From Chaetorhynchus papuensis (lineage: Eukaryota; Chordata; Aves; Passeriformes; Rhipiduridae): a DNA stretch of 64,000 nt. Location: positions 159,062-223,061 of the forward strand of contig VWYX01000916.1 in NCBI GenBank assembly GCA_013396525.1, read 5' to 3'. A model generated the notes under the pieces. It saw nothing but the letters and a program-made list of their open reading frames with translations. It was not told the DNA's origin and ran no database searches. This document shows positions 12,063-23,119 of the stretch, piece after piece. Positions within the stretch are counted from its first letter, which is position 1. Every line of letters begins with the position of its first letter. The position numbers and the translations under genes are program-made.

Positions 12063-12799
12063 CAGAGGAAAAAATTCCATCTCTGGTGCTCTTGTTTCTG
12101 ATTTCATCCATTTAGAGTTTGGATGATTTCCCTGTAGAAGTGGTAGCAAGATCAGAAGTTCTGTTAAGAAGGACCTCCCTCCCTTTCTTCCTCTTCCATC
12201 CCTAATATCACAGAGTTAGGGAGTTATCAGAGAAAACTCTGTTTATCTCAGGCCCCAATGTGAACCTGTCCCAGGTGCTCTCCAGCCCCGGGTCAGTGGG
12301 ACCCTGTGGTGCACCAGAGCTCTGCCAGCTGATGCCAGTATGCAGCTGTATTTGCAGATGTATTTGGATGCAAAATACAGCAGGATTCATCCAGACACAG
12401 GACACAGGAATAAAAAGCTGCTCTACGTCTCTGGCTATGGTTGTTTATCAAGCCAGAGATAATAACCAGGAAAGTTAAAATTAGCTATGCTCAGATAATT
12501 TGTGTGGTTCAGCTGTATTACAGCAGCACTAGAGGTTGCAATCATTGTGTGCCTATTCAGGTACAAATCTACTTTTCTAACTCTTTTTATAGCCCCTTGC
12601 ACAACACACCTGCCCCTCTCATCTCCACAGTGTGGTGAGACTGTCTCAAAAAGGATTTTGTCCCCTTTAGGCAGGTCTTGGTTTGTGTTATTTAGTTGAT
12701 CAGTGACATAACCAGAACTGCTGGGTGGCCTTGGATCAGCCTGGACCCTGGAAACAGCACTCCTTGTTTCTGTGGGTGTGATAACTTAGGTTTAAACTT
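12063..12799. other. Unique sequence up to the assembly gap
   Basis: No gene or repeat recognised. Confidence 0.5.
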
Positions 12800-13184
12800 N
12801 NNNNNNNNNNNNNNNNNNNNNNNNNNNNNNNNNNNNNNNNNNNNNNNNNNNNNNNNNNNNNNNNNNNNNNNNNNNNNNNNNNNNNNNNNNNNNNNNNNNN
12901 NNNNNNNNNNNNNNNNNNNNNNNNNNNNNNNNNNNNNNNNNNNNNNNNNNNNNNNNNNNNNNNNNNNNNNNNNNNNNNNNNNNNNNNNNNNNNNNNNNNN
13001 NNNNNNNNNNNNNNNNNNNNNNNNNNNNNNNNNNNNNNNNNNNNNNNNNNNNNNNNNNNNNNNNNNNNNNNNNNNNNNNNNNNNNNNNNNNNNNNNNNNN
13101 NNNNNNNNNNNNNNNNNNNNNNNNNNNNNNNNNNNNNNNNNNNNNNNNNNNNNNNNNNNNNNNNNNNNNNNNNNNNNNNNNNNN
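12800..13184. other. Assembly gap, 385 N
   Basis: An uninterrupted run of 385 N. Apparent open frames spanning it (about 12692-13228) are artefacts of undetermined codons. The gap has an irregular length, so it may be an estimated size rather than a placeholder. Confidence 1.
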
Positions 13185-14130
13185 TAAGGCATCAGGTGGA
13201 GGAGACTGCCAGCACCGTAAGGAAACATGAATGGCAGTTCAAAATAAGCTGCAGCAGATATGTCACTGTAACATCTCTAAATTTAGCAATTTTGGCACAG
13301 CCCAAAGTTCTTCCTCCTGCTCAAGCCTTGCCAGCAAACCTCCCAATGACAGAAAATGCATTTGTTATGATTTCTATTACAAGCTTAATTCTCTGAACAG
13401 TCAGGTGTAACTGATGGAGATTGCCTTTCTCATTTGCTCAGTCTTGAGGCTTTCCCTGGAAGATCTCCAGGAAAATTCTTTAATGATAATTTTTCTTCCA
13501 CTTCAGTTGTTCTTTATGAACCAGGACAATGAGTGGGCCATCCCTTTTAAAGTCTCCCCGAAGAGTATTGTCATATTTGACACCAAAGAGAACAGTGCAC
13601 ATATAAAAGAGAGCCATTAGCAAAGACTCCGTTCCTGTCAAAATTTTGAAGATGCAGAGGGATAAAAAGCAGTTCAAGGGTCTTCAGCACTTTTAAGGAA
13701 AGTACACAATCTTCTCTGGAACCAAAACACGAAACAGATGCATTAAAGAGAACAACTTTCTGCTGAAAGTACAAGAAACGCAAGGCAGACCTTCTAAAAT
13801 CTCACCCCTAAACTTTGCAGATTTAATTACAAAATTGTACAATGGAAAGAAATAACAGCAAGATTACATTCTTCCCTAACTAGAGAACTCTTATGAGAAA
13901 AAAAAATAGCAATAGTTTTGGTTTGATTCCATCACAAATGCTGTTTCCTGGGAATATTGTGAAGTCTCATGTCACAGGAACATCATGATTTTCACTGGTT
14001 TTTTGTTCATAAACCTAAAAAAAGAGTGGGAAATACCCCACTGCTACGTACTTACCAAATCTGGAAAAGTGGCAAATGTAAGGAACCTTCATTTCTTTTT
14101 GTACATGGCCTTTGCCTGTTTGTAGACTTT
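13185..14130. other. Unique sequence, nothing recognised
   Basis: AT-rich and without recognisable repeats or exons. Confidence 0.5.
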
Positions 14131-14150
14131 AAAAAAAAAAAAAAAAAAAA
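14131..14150 (+). repeat. A20 homopolymer
   Basis: Twenty A residues followed by gacagt and a second A8 run. No polyadenylation signal or retrocopy body was recognised upstream. Confidence 0.9.
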
Positions 14151-15567
14151 GACAGTAAAAAAAACTCAGATTGCAAAGGTTGCAAAGGCAATTACTTGAA
14201 AATATTGAGATATCTCAACAGAAGATGGCTGAGGTAATTCCTCATTTCTGCTTTCCAAAAGAGCAGAACTACTTAATGCAAAACAGAACACAGAAATTTG
14301 GATCAAAAGGGCTGTAAAGTATTGATGAGGGAATGGAACTTTAAAACAGCTGAAACAAAATCCCACACACTTCTTTTGTCAGATGCCTCCATCAGTGGTG
14401 GTCATGGGAGCTGCTTCCAAAAGCAGGAAAAGCAGGTCCTGGACCTGTCCCAGGTCAGGAATGACCATGGCATGGTTTGGGTGTCTTCACTGCTAAACAA
14501 GTCACACCTTGGCACTGCTCTGCCTGGGGTGTCGCAGGAGGTTACACCAAAGTTGGGCATGATTTATTTCTAGTCTCTTACTGCCAGGTAGGTATTCTCA
14601 CAGTAATAATTCCATGGGGCTTCAGGCAATAGTCCATTCAATCCCCAAGAGATTGAAAGCTCCCTGAGGCATCATCTGCTATTCAGCATTACTAACAATG
14701 CTGAGGCTCTGAACTCTGCTCTTGGAAAAATTTATTATCTGTGTGTAACGTAGCAATGCTAAGAAATCATTGCCCGGGTTCAGGAACCTGCCATGGTGGG
14801 CCTGAGAAAAACACGTTCCCCCACCCTCTTAGTGAACCATAAAATTGCCTTTCCAGGCCATTCATAACTGCCAGTACGAAATTTACTTTTGGGGTTTTTT
14901 TCAACTTATAATTATTTACATATAACTCTACTAATTTTAAGCCAATTGCTTTGGGATTATTGCTGTTTATCTTCTGAGCTCTACGTTGTGAATAATGACA
15001 TTTCCAGGCTTTTCTCATTAATCATAAAGTCATTAATGTGTTTACGCTCAATCAGAGGTAGAGAAGAGCTGTGCGTGATCACACAGACCTAAACACCAGA
15101 GTTTGAGGAAATATGCAGAGTATTTTGAGCTTTGTGAAAAAAAAACGGCATTGACAGCTAGTCTTTTATACAGCTCAACCCTTTCAAACTGCTACAGGTA
15201 GGATAAGCACTTGCCACCAGCTGCTAAAGTTTGTGTGTAAAAACAACCTGCAAAGATGGGATAATGGTGTTGTCTATTTGCCAAATATCCTGCAGTAAAT
15301 TTACTTTCACCAGGGTTTATATAGAGGAATCTCACTGAAAGACAAAAAAATATGATTTATACATCAGAGAAAGAACCTGAGTGTCAGTCTAAGTCAGATT
15401 GTGGCATTCTCACCTTTAATGGGTTTGAAATTGGCCGTAGAGTATAAAACATACAGTGCAAATAAAAACTTCAAATGCATACCTATGAGTTTGCTTGGAA
15501 ACATGATTAGCCAATGTGGAAGAACTGGTAGTTTAATCCAGCAAAAATTCCAGCTTAAATAACATAC
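14151..15567. other. Unique sequence, nothing recognised
   Basis: AT-rich. A short segment rich in TAAT motifs (about 14990-15050) could be a homeodomain-binding or conserved non-coding element, but nothing here proves it. Confidence 0.45.
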
Positions 15568-15573
15568 GGTTAA
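15568..15573 (+). repeat. Target-site duplication GGTTAA, left copy (LTR-A1)
   Basis: Matches GGTTAG at 15947-15952 in five of six bases, directly at the LTR edge. Confidence 0.65.
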
Positions 15574-15946
15574 TGTCGCTGTTGCAATGTGGATGTATAG
15601 AAAAACCACACAAAGTCCAGGGTTGGGTAGAAATGGCAGCAAGAGCCAATTTAATGGTTTTTTCCCAAGGTTTTATATGTTAGTTTGCAAAAAGTGAGTT
15701 AAATGGCATAAAGTAATTGGTTCTCTGGCCATCCACCCCTCAAGGGGATTGGCCAAATTCTAAGACATCCATTCCCAAGTGTTTTTCTAGTTGAAGCCAT
15801 AACAATCCAGCAAAAACAATTTGCAGGCGCGATTATTTATAAAACTGGTAACTTTTTTTTAGATAGCTTGCATGGGAAATACAGAGTTCTCACAAAATGC
15901 TAGAGAGCTGAAGAAATTCACTGCTGAAGCCCTTTCAGTATCCACA
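15574..15946 (-). mobile_element. Solo LTR, ERVK-like family LTR-A, copy 1 (373 bp)
   Basis: On the - strand the element runs from TGTGGATAC (15946) to GCGACA (15574), with TG...CA termini and a near-perfect 6-bp duplication (GGTTAA/GGTTAG). Four more copies of the same sequence occur in the window (16960, 20601, 23120, 54507). This copy keeps the whole promoter block: CCAAT (reverse complement at 15748-15752), the CCCCTTGAGGGG palindrome, a TATA-like ATATAAAA (15671-15678) and ATTAAA (15650-15655). A 6-bp duplication and a short LTR fit class II (ERVK) elements; this assignment is inference. No internal gag, pol or env sequence is adjacent, so it is a solo LTR. The open frame on the - strand at 15394-15642 runs through it and is not a gene. 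Confidence 0.9.
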
Positions 15947-15952
15947 GGTTAG
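15947..15952 (+). repeat. Target-site duplication GGTTAG, right copy (LTR-A1)
   Basis: Five of six bases match 15568-15573. Confidence 0.65.
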
Positions 15953-16953
15953 TACTTGGCAATGTCATTAGCAGGTTTTTTCCTTGCTTTTCAGTGTAAG
16001 GAGGCAGTTCTGCCTTCTCTAGTCAATGCAGGTAGCGCTCAAAGCGTGGTGGATGAGAATTAACTGTCTCATTGCGGTTGTCTAACTCAATACATATTGA
16101 TTTGTGGGTCCTGTGACCTAAAAAAAGAAACAATCTATATTAAATGTCAAAATAATGTTAAATAAAGATGGGCTTCACCCAATTAGATAATAGAAAACAC
16201 ATCCCAGTAGCACTCTTGTGGTAGGAATGTTAGAAGACATTGGCAACTGGAAACTGAAACTTACTGACAGTGATATTCTGTTGGCTAGTTTGATCTCAGG
16301 CCAAGCTGGCTCACTGGCATGGAAGTCATCACAGCCATACCAATCCTGCCCAGCTCAGACAGAGTTCAGTTCAGTGACAAAAGCTAAACACATCTGAAGG
16401 CCCTGTGACTGATGCTATTGACTGGTATTTAAGAGAATTATCTCCAGCTCTGCCGCAGAGTTCACATACAGCATTTTACAAACCCAGGCATTGCTTTTCT
16501 GTGCGTCTGCCTGAGGGGTAAAGGCCTCGACTACCCCAGGTGCAGCCCTGATATCCAGATGGAGATCTACCACAGCATGCTGTTGTGGCCCCTTGTGGCA
16601 CACAGATCTAGGTTTCTGTGAGGCAGGAGAGGCCAGCGAGTGTCTTCCTTTTCTCCTGGTCCTTCACCATGATGTAATGAGGGGACGTATGTGGACCTGG
16701 AAGATGTGCCTAGTTCTGCCGGGTTGGCAATGTCAAATTAAGTGTCACAAGCCGTCTGCACTGAGCTGGTTGAAAATTTCACTCACTCAGTGAAATTATT
16801 GAACTATGAAGAGGAGGAGAACCATGCAGGTGAGGGCAGCAGAAAGAGAAAGGATGCTCCCTCTCCACAGCAGCCTTTGTTTAAGCCAGCTGAGAAACCA
16901 CATTTACCTTTGTCATCCACATTTCTCATCAATTCATTCTGTTCCATGAACTG
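15953..16953. other. Spacer between two opposed LTR-A copies
   Basis: One kilobase of sequence between a - strand and a + strand LTR of the same family. No retroviral protein motif, primer-binding site or polypurine tract was recognised. With each LTR having its own target-site duplication, it is host DNA and not provirus interior. Confidence 0.6.
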
Positions 16954-16959
16954 GTTTCC
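16954..16959 (+). repeat. Target-site duplication GTTTCC, left copy (LTR-A2)
   Basis: Exact 6/6 match to 17327-17332. Confidence 0.85.
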
Positions 16960-17326
16960 TATGGATACTGAAAAAGCTTCAGCAGCGAATTTCTTCAGCT
17001 CTCTAGTATTTTGTGAGAGCTCTATCTTTCCCATGCAAGCTATCTAAAACAAAGTTTCCATTTTGTAAACATGTGCATCTGCAAATTGTTTTGCCGATTG
17101 TAATGGCTCTAACTAGCAAAATATTTGGGAATGGACATCTTAGAATTTAGCCAATCCCCTCAAGGGGTGGATGACCAGAGGACCAATTACTTTATGCAAT
17201 TTAACACACTTTTTGTGAACTAACATATAAAAGCCTCAGGAAAAACCATTAAATTGCTTGCTGCCATTGATACCTGATGCTGGACTTCGTGTGGTTTCTC
17301 TACCCATCCACGGTGCGACAGTGACA
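16960..17326 (+). mobile_element. Solo LTR, ERVK-like family LTR-A, copy 2 (367 bp)
   Basis: It begins TATGGATACTGAAAAAGC (the first dinucleotide has changed from TG to TA) and ends GTGACA. The perfect 6-bp repeat GTTTCC on both sides fixes the boundaries and shows that this copy is an independent insertion, not half of a provirus with the next LTR. The promoter block is intact: CCAAT 17151-17155 followed by CCCCTCAAGGGG, ATATAAAA 17225-17232 and ATTAAA 17248-17253. The palindrome core is TCAA here and TTGA in copies 1, 3 and 4. An open frame at 17258-17590 starts in the LTR and reads into flanking DNA without recognisable content. Confidence 0.92.
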
Positions 17327-17332
17327 GTTTCC
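17327..17332 (+). repeat. Target-site duplication GTTTCC, right copy (LTR-A2)
   Basis: Exact match to 16954-16959. Confidence 0.85.
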
Positions 17333-18238
17333 TGTACTCAAGCACATGGCTCTTCCCAGACTATCATATTCACTGTTCTACTTTACAACCAGAACATAAT
17401 GGAAATGCTCATAGTCAGTGCTCTTGTTGCAAGTTACACTGGTGGCACCAAGGACAGGATGTGGCCCTTTGCTGTGACATGCCCTATGAGGCAATCAGCA
17501 AGTGGCTGGCCTTGTTCAGTTGTTCTGATTTTTGCAGGTGGCATTGTGCTTCTGCACATCTTTGTTTGGATGCCAAATGTTTTATTTTAATGTGACATAT
17601 TCAGGTGAAAATTAACAACTAATAATGCATTAAAATAAATATTTTAACTTCACTAAAAATGGATGTGATATTAGATGCAGTATTTACTGGCAAGACATAA
17701 CTGGCCTAGCCTACATGGTAAAGAATCTTATCTTTTGAAGTCAGATATGTTGAGCATTTCTGATGGAAACAGAGCACTGATAATTACATAAGAGTTTGTT
17801 GTAGATATTTTATTACAGCATTAAAACAAAAGCCCTGCTGCACTCTCCCACTCTACCACAAGCCAATGCAGACTCATCCAAGAAGTCTTATGCAGGACTG
17901 GTTTTCCCCTGTGTGGAACAATAAGATGCTCTGATGCCATTCGTACCCACCCTTCAAGCCTGCAAAAATCTGCACTTTGTAGAGATGTATAGAGAATTCC
18001 AAGTAAGAATTAATTTACTGAGAGGTGTTCCTAAATTTTTACAGTCTCTTGGGCCCATTTTCTTCTGCTCCAGGAGAATGATGCAAACCTGCCTGAATTA
18101 CTCCGGGCTCAAAGCAGCAGTGTTACCTACTCTCTTCTCCAGCCACTGTACCTCAGCAGAGAATCTACTGAGGTTTATTAATGCAAACAGATCCCTCTGG
18201 TGAGAATCTGGGGGGGAAGGCCAGGTGTCCAATAGCTG
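17333..18238. other. Unique sequence, nothing recognised
   Basis: No exon, RNA gene or repeat identified. Confidence 0.5.
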
Positions 18239-18278
18239 GGCTTGTGGAGCACATACGAGTGGCTTGTGGAGCACATAT
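18239..18278 (+). repeat. 22-bp tandem duplication
   Basis: ggcttgtggagcacatacga(gt) is followed at once by ggcttgtggagcacatatc. Almost two full units with a single late difference. Confidence 0.85.
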
Positions 18279-20594
18279 CTTCACCTGTTGGACCAGTCCT
18301 GTTTTCCTGTTATCCATCTTTTTCTAGAACACTTCTGACATCCTGAGCCATACCTGTGGTACATTTTTCCACTCAGCCTCTTCAACTCTCTGGTTTACCT
18401 CTCTTTTGCTCCACTGTTCCCATGCCAGTATGAACAAGTTACAATTAGTACTCGTAACTTGGACATAAGAACGTCCAAGGACAGAAAGTCAGGAGTTCTC
18501 TGAAAGATTTGTCAGGAGTTATGAACAATCTTTTTCTTACTTTTTTTTTTTTTTCCTTATTCTGTATTCCTCATTTTCTTTTCCAGTTTTTCTCTCCAAA
18601 ACAGCTAGAATGGTAGGAACAATTTTGTACAGTTTGGTACATGTTCAGTGAAAGTTTAGTGGTATTCTTTGAAAAGTTTTAACCTCAAGAGGATCTGTAA
18701 AAAATTGTGCTGAAGGGAACAATTATCAAAGACCAACTCATGAGCTAGCAGTGTAGAAGAATAAAAAGAGCTTGTAGAAGCAAAATATCTCCACTTTTGC
18801 ACTGAGGCATTTAGCTTGTAACATTATGGTTTCTGACAACAACAGAAGACAGGAATTGAAAAGAAAGAGAAGTATTCACCCTCATCCAGGATGCTCTCAC
18901 CAATTTTACAAGGTAGGACATCAAACAAGAAAAAAGCTACCACAATAGCAAGGAAACACTCCCAGACACTTTCAAGGGCATGTAAATGTTAATAACGCCT
19001 GACACCAACCTTCTGACTTAGTTGGCAGTGCCCAAGTGTAATAGTTTGGTAAAAAGGAGCAAGAGTTTGTGAGAAATGGATTTTTTTTTCAAGTGACATT
19101 AAATGAAGCCTCTTCAGTGGAGATGCCTCTCAAAAATGTTTTCTCAATGCAACTTCCCTTTCAGTCCTCCACAGGATGTTTCTTACCTTTTGATAGAGCA
19201 AAGGATATTTTCTATCACTCTTGCTAAAAATATCCAATAACAAAGGAAAGAGTCCTCTAGGTTTAAAGAATTCAAGGAGGGTGTTTTAATCTGAGTTTCC
19301 AAATTCTCCAATTCCCCAAAGTCCAAGAATTCCCAAACTTTCATTTTCTAAGATAGTCTCAAAAAGTACAACAGAACTGGACATGGAAGAAGTATGCAAG
19401 GTCTTTCCCTCAGCAGCAGGATGTGATCCCATCTCGGTGACAGCCTCTAGATTATCTGAGCATCCTCAAATGATGTGTTAGAAACAGCGTGACACCTTGG
19501 CAAATCCATATGCAAATAAATATCTGGCCTGAATTTTAACAGTGTGTCTGAGACAAGAACAGGACATATTGGGAAAAAATAGCTACTCCCAGTGTTTTCT
19601 CTTCCAGGAAAGCTTAGCTTGGCCCTGCTTATTTCCAGTTGTGGTTTAAATGACCCAGAAGATGTCAAGAACTGTTCCCCATGGGAACATTTCCCAGTTA
19701 CCTCTGCAACATTAGGAGGCTCCTCCTGGTTGTCAGACAAGTCTGTCCTCACCCACTGAGCAGTTCCACTTCCTTACTCATGCCCATAACTTGGATTAAG
19801 TTTAGAAAGTCGTGCCCTTCTCAGGGCCACAATGGAAGGAGACACTCTGGTGTGGAGATGAGCCAGGCAATCTGTGTGGATCATTTACCATCCAGAAAAC
19901 ATCCAGATTGCTACTGTGTTTTCTGCTCTCATCTGAGTCGTGCAGGTCAGAGATTTTTAAGACACTTATAGAAAGGCAATAGAGGTACTTAACAGAATTT
20001 TCTAGATCACCTGATACTCATTGAAATAAAAAACAAATAGCCATCATGGTACTTTGCAAAACCCATTCAATACCAACATGCAAAAAAGCTTTTTAGTATC
20101 TAGCCTGCATATTTTCTTAGAGAGAAAATATATGTAATTATTTTAAGTGAGAAAGGCATGGTTTAGTGAAAAGTTATTCTCACCTGCTTCTAAAAAAATC
20201 CAGAACTTCATGTTTCTGAGCAGCTCTATGGGTCAGGAGGACACAAATGAACTAGTGGACAACACTTCATTTTCACTACACAAATCTGTGAATTCAGGTC
20301 CGGTTTTGCAGAAGACAACATGGAGAAAAAGAAAGAGGCAAACCACATTTTCTGTATGTCACACTGATTTTTTCTTTAGCTGGCACACAGAACATCTGTC
20401 CTCACCCTGCAGACCTTTCTCCCACCATCTTGTGCTGATCAAGGACATAGAGTGGGAAACCCAAACCCACACAAGTCATGTGCCACATCAGAAATGTACA
20501 GTGAAGTGTGGCTGCTGCCTCCCTGCTTTAGATTCCTCCCCTAGCAGAGGACTTGTGAGGTACCTTTTCTCCTTATATACTTTGTCCCACATAC
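18279..20594. other. Unique sequence between LTR-A2 and LTR-A3
   Basis: It contains a T14 run at 18541-18554. No retroviral coding motif is visible, and each flanking LTR carries its own duplication, so this is host sequence. Confidence 0.55.
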
Positions 20595-20600
20595 CATAGG
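20595..20600 (+). repeat. Target-site duplication CATAGG, left copy (LTR-A3)
   Basis: Exact 6/6 match to 20987-20992. Confidence 0.85.
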
Positions 20601-20986
20601 TGGGGATGCTGAAAAAGCTTCAGCAGTGAATTTCTTCAGCTCTCTAGCATTTTGTGAGAGCTGTCTTTCCCATGCAAGCTAACTAAAACAAAGTTACCAG
20701 TTTTGTAAATATTCACACCTGCAAATTGTTTTTGCCGGATTGTTATGGCTTCAACTAGAAAAACATTTGGGAATGGACATCTTAGAATTTGGCCAATCCC
20801 CTTGAGGGGTGGATGGCCACAGAACCAATTACTTTATGCCATTTAACTCACTTTTTGCGAACTAACATATAAAATCCTCGGGAAAAAGCCATTAAACCGG
20901 CCTTGCTGCCATTGATACCTGATCCTGGACTTTGTGTGGTTTTTCTACGCGCCTGCGTTGGGACAGCGACATCTGCGACAGCAACA
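20601..20986 (+). mobile_element. Solo LTR, ERVK-like family LTR-A, copy 3 (386 bp, extended 3' end)
   Basis: It begins TGGGGATGCTGAAAAAGC and ends TGCGACAGCAACA, flanked by exact CATAGG repeats. It is the longest copy because its 3' end carries about 15 extra bases (tctgcgacagcaaca) after the usual GACAGCGACA terminus. The duplication lies outside this extension, so the extension belongs to the element. Promoter elements: CCAAT 20793-20797, CCCCTTGAGGGG just after it, ATATAAAA 20867-20874 and ATTAAA 20891-20896. Long blocks are identical to copy 4 (23120), which suggests a fairly recent family. The downstream frame 20903-21391 starts in LTR sequence and reads into host DNA; it is not called as a gene. 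Confidence 0.92.
20793..20896 (+). promoter_or_regulatory. LTR-A promoter block (CCAAT, palindrome, TATA-like box, ATTAAA)
   Basis: In copy 3 the order is CCAAT (20793-20797), palindrome CCCCTTGAGGGG (about 20798-20809), ATATAAAA (20867-20874, about 70 bases downstream) and ATTAAA (20891-20896). The order and spacing recur in copies 1 and 2. Copy 4 has a changed TATA-like box and copy 5 has lost the CCAAT box. This matches a retroviral U3/R arrangement; activity is inferred, not shown. Confidence 0.65.
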
Positions 20987-20992
20987 CATAGG
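20987..20992 (+). repeat. Target-site duplication CATAGG, right copy (LTR-A3)
   Basis: Exact match to 20595-20600. Confidence 0.85.
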
Positions 20993-22850
20993 AAAGGAAC
21001 TGCAGCCCATGCTACAGAGAAAACTGTTCCACTTTCCTACGCTTACAGAAAAAACCTAGGAGAAAAATCCCTTCTGGAACCTCAATGCAGACAAAACACA
21101 GTAAGAGGGGCTAAAAAGCCTAAGGCCACCAAGAATACCCAGTGCATCCTCCCTATGACATCTCTAACATTAACAATTTTCCATTGTTTCTCCCTCCCAG
21201 CCACCAAATTAGGGATTAAAAATGGGGAAAAGGAATCTTTTCTGTCCCCTAACATAGCCAGGAGGAGCTCCAAAGCAAGGGGTTTATATGGCATAAACAT
21301 GTTATCCATGGACAGCAAAAAAAATGGGGTTTTGCTTTGTTTTTCTGAGCTCTTGGATCAAAACTACTTCTGTTCATTTAAAATGCAGTGATTAAAAATT
21401 CCTCTGTAAGCAAAATGGACCACCTCTTTTGGAGAATCTTTTTTTTATGGAAAAAAGAATTTGTTTTTCACCAGCCTGATGGGATTTTCCCTTCTCATGC
21501 TTGCCCTCACCATCACCACCAATGTGACTGGCAAAGGCCAGGGTACCTACCAATTGCTAGAAAGTAATGAAGCAGGGCCTGAGCTATCTCCCCTCTTTCC
21601 CTGATGGACATGGACAAGGTTCATATCATTGTTCTGGATCATGACAACCTGGGAGATCCCTCCCTTGTATGAATTCTGAGGTCCTCACCTTTACTCCTCC
21701 TCCTGACTTGTATTAAGTTCTTATTCAGAAAAGAAAAACAGATATTAAGTAGAAACCTTGCACAGTAAAATGTCCCTTTGTACCACCAGGAAAAGTTCCT
21801 AGGTAAACACATTTACAAGACCTTGTGGTCATTGAGCTGGAAGAACCTCCTTTGCACTGTGTATAAATTTAAGTGATGACTTAAACAATGAGGGGATTTA
21901 AGGACTTGCATAAATGTGCTTAAGTCAGGTCTTCACCCTGTGAAATTCTTTTTCAGGGTGTTTCACATATCTTCAGCTTTTCTCTTTTGCAAAGTGAACA
22001 CTATATATATTTTATATTTATGTTAAAAAAATAAAGCAAACAAACTAGCAAAAAATCCCCCAAAGATTCAACCAAGCTTGCGGTGCTGCTCTGAATAAAT
22101 AAGCTCAGATGTAACATTATGCAGATCAGTGTGGCTGAGATCAGCTTTCAGGTGTTACAGTGATGAAAATGGGATAATTTACAATGGGATGAAATCATAT
22201 ATGCCTATGTAGAGCAGGGGAGGATGTAAGAGAAGCAAAATATGTGTTGGATTCCTGTTCAGGGCTTCACTTCACCTCTCTGGCCTTGCCAGATCTCCCT
22301 CTGACACAACCAAAAGCTCTGGGTATGCAAAGAGCAAAGCAGGAAGTCAAATGCATTATGTATTATTTGTTGGCAGTCTTTAGAGATGACTTAGTTTCTC
22401 TTGCCAGATATTTTCTGATTATTTTTCCACTGCTTTAAGGGGAGACTATGTTCTGCTTGTCTACACCTTGTTTCCAGGCACACACATTTGCTTTTTAGTC
22501 TGATGTTTATCACTCTGTGTTTACCTTTTAAAAAAGAATCTGATTCCAGTAGTTATAGTTATTAATTCTTTCATCTCCTTCCCTATTTGTTTCATCTGCA
22601 TTGCACTGCTACATGGTTTATATTCATTATTGTGCTATTATTTGCCTCAAATATGTTTCGCACTGCTGCATGAATTATTTTTGACAGCTGAACAAAGGCA
22701 AGATGTTAATCCAAGGAAGCAATCTGCAGAAAGCACTATTAAACAAGAGAGAAGGAATGCTTGTGCAAGGTACTCTATCCAAAGAGGAACAGTAAAAACT
22801 GAGAATAATCAGCCTGTGGGTGTCATCACACTGACAAAGCCACGGACCAG
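20993..22850. other. Unique sequence, nothing recognised
   Basis: AT-rich, including a TATATA-rich segment near 22000-22020. No gene or transposon recognised. Confidence 0.5.
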
Positions 22851-23023
22851 TACCATGGTTTAAGCCCAGCTGGAAATGAGGGAAATCAGGCACCATAAAG
22901 GCACTCACTCAACTCTCCTCTCTTCCCTCCCCACCCCCACGGAAAGCAAAGGAGAATCAAAAGCAAAACATGCAGGTTGAGATAAGAACAGTTTAATAAT
23001 TGAAAACCAAATAAGATACAAAA

Positions 23024-23050
23024 ATAATGGTAAATAATAATAATAATAGT
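23024..23050 (+). repeat. TAA-rich microsatellite inside LTR-D
   Basis: Imperfect (TAA)n. It corresponds to the ATT-rich run normally present inside this LTR family, so it is part of the element rather than an independent microsatellite. Confidence 0.7.
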
Positions 23051-23114
23051 AGTGATGATAACAAAAAGGAGAAGAAAACAACCCACAAGAAAAAAGTGAT
23101 GCACAATACAGTTG

Positions 23115-23119
23115 CTCAC
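23115..23119 (+). repeat. Target-site duplication CTCAC, left copy (LTR-A4)
   Basis: Exact match to 23489-23493. It is taken from LTR-D sequence. Confidence 0.8.

Larger units (their letters stand above)
22851..23119 (-). mobile_element. Old ERVL-like LTR (LTR-D), 3' part, interrupted by LTR-A4
   Basis: The + strand reads TACCATGGTTTAAGCCC at 22851, then 'ggttgagataagaacagttt' near 22977-22996, an ATT/TAA-rich run (23024-23050) and 'cagttgctcac' up to the insertion point. From memory this is the reverse complement of a very common bird LTR whose 3' end reads TTAAACC...GACA, with the ATTAAA-type signal here as 'gtttaataa' at 22991-22999. The element continues on the other side of the younger LTR. 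The diverged terminus and small indels indicate age. The family is recognised from memory; the nesting itself is visible in the sequence. Confidence 0.78.

Noticed and set aside
12692..13228. Long open frames on both strands
   Set aside because: They exist only because the 385 N of the assembly gap cannot contain stop codons.
14131..14150. A20 run as the tail of a processed pseudogene
   Set aside because: No polyadenylation signal at the right distance, no recognisable gene body and no flanking duplication upstream.
16960..20986. A full provirus between the LTRs at 16960 and 20601, both + strand
   Set aside because: Each LTR has its own distinct exact duplication (GTTTCC and CATAGG), and no gag, pol, env, primer-binding site or polypurine tract is recognisable between them.
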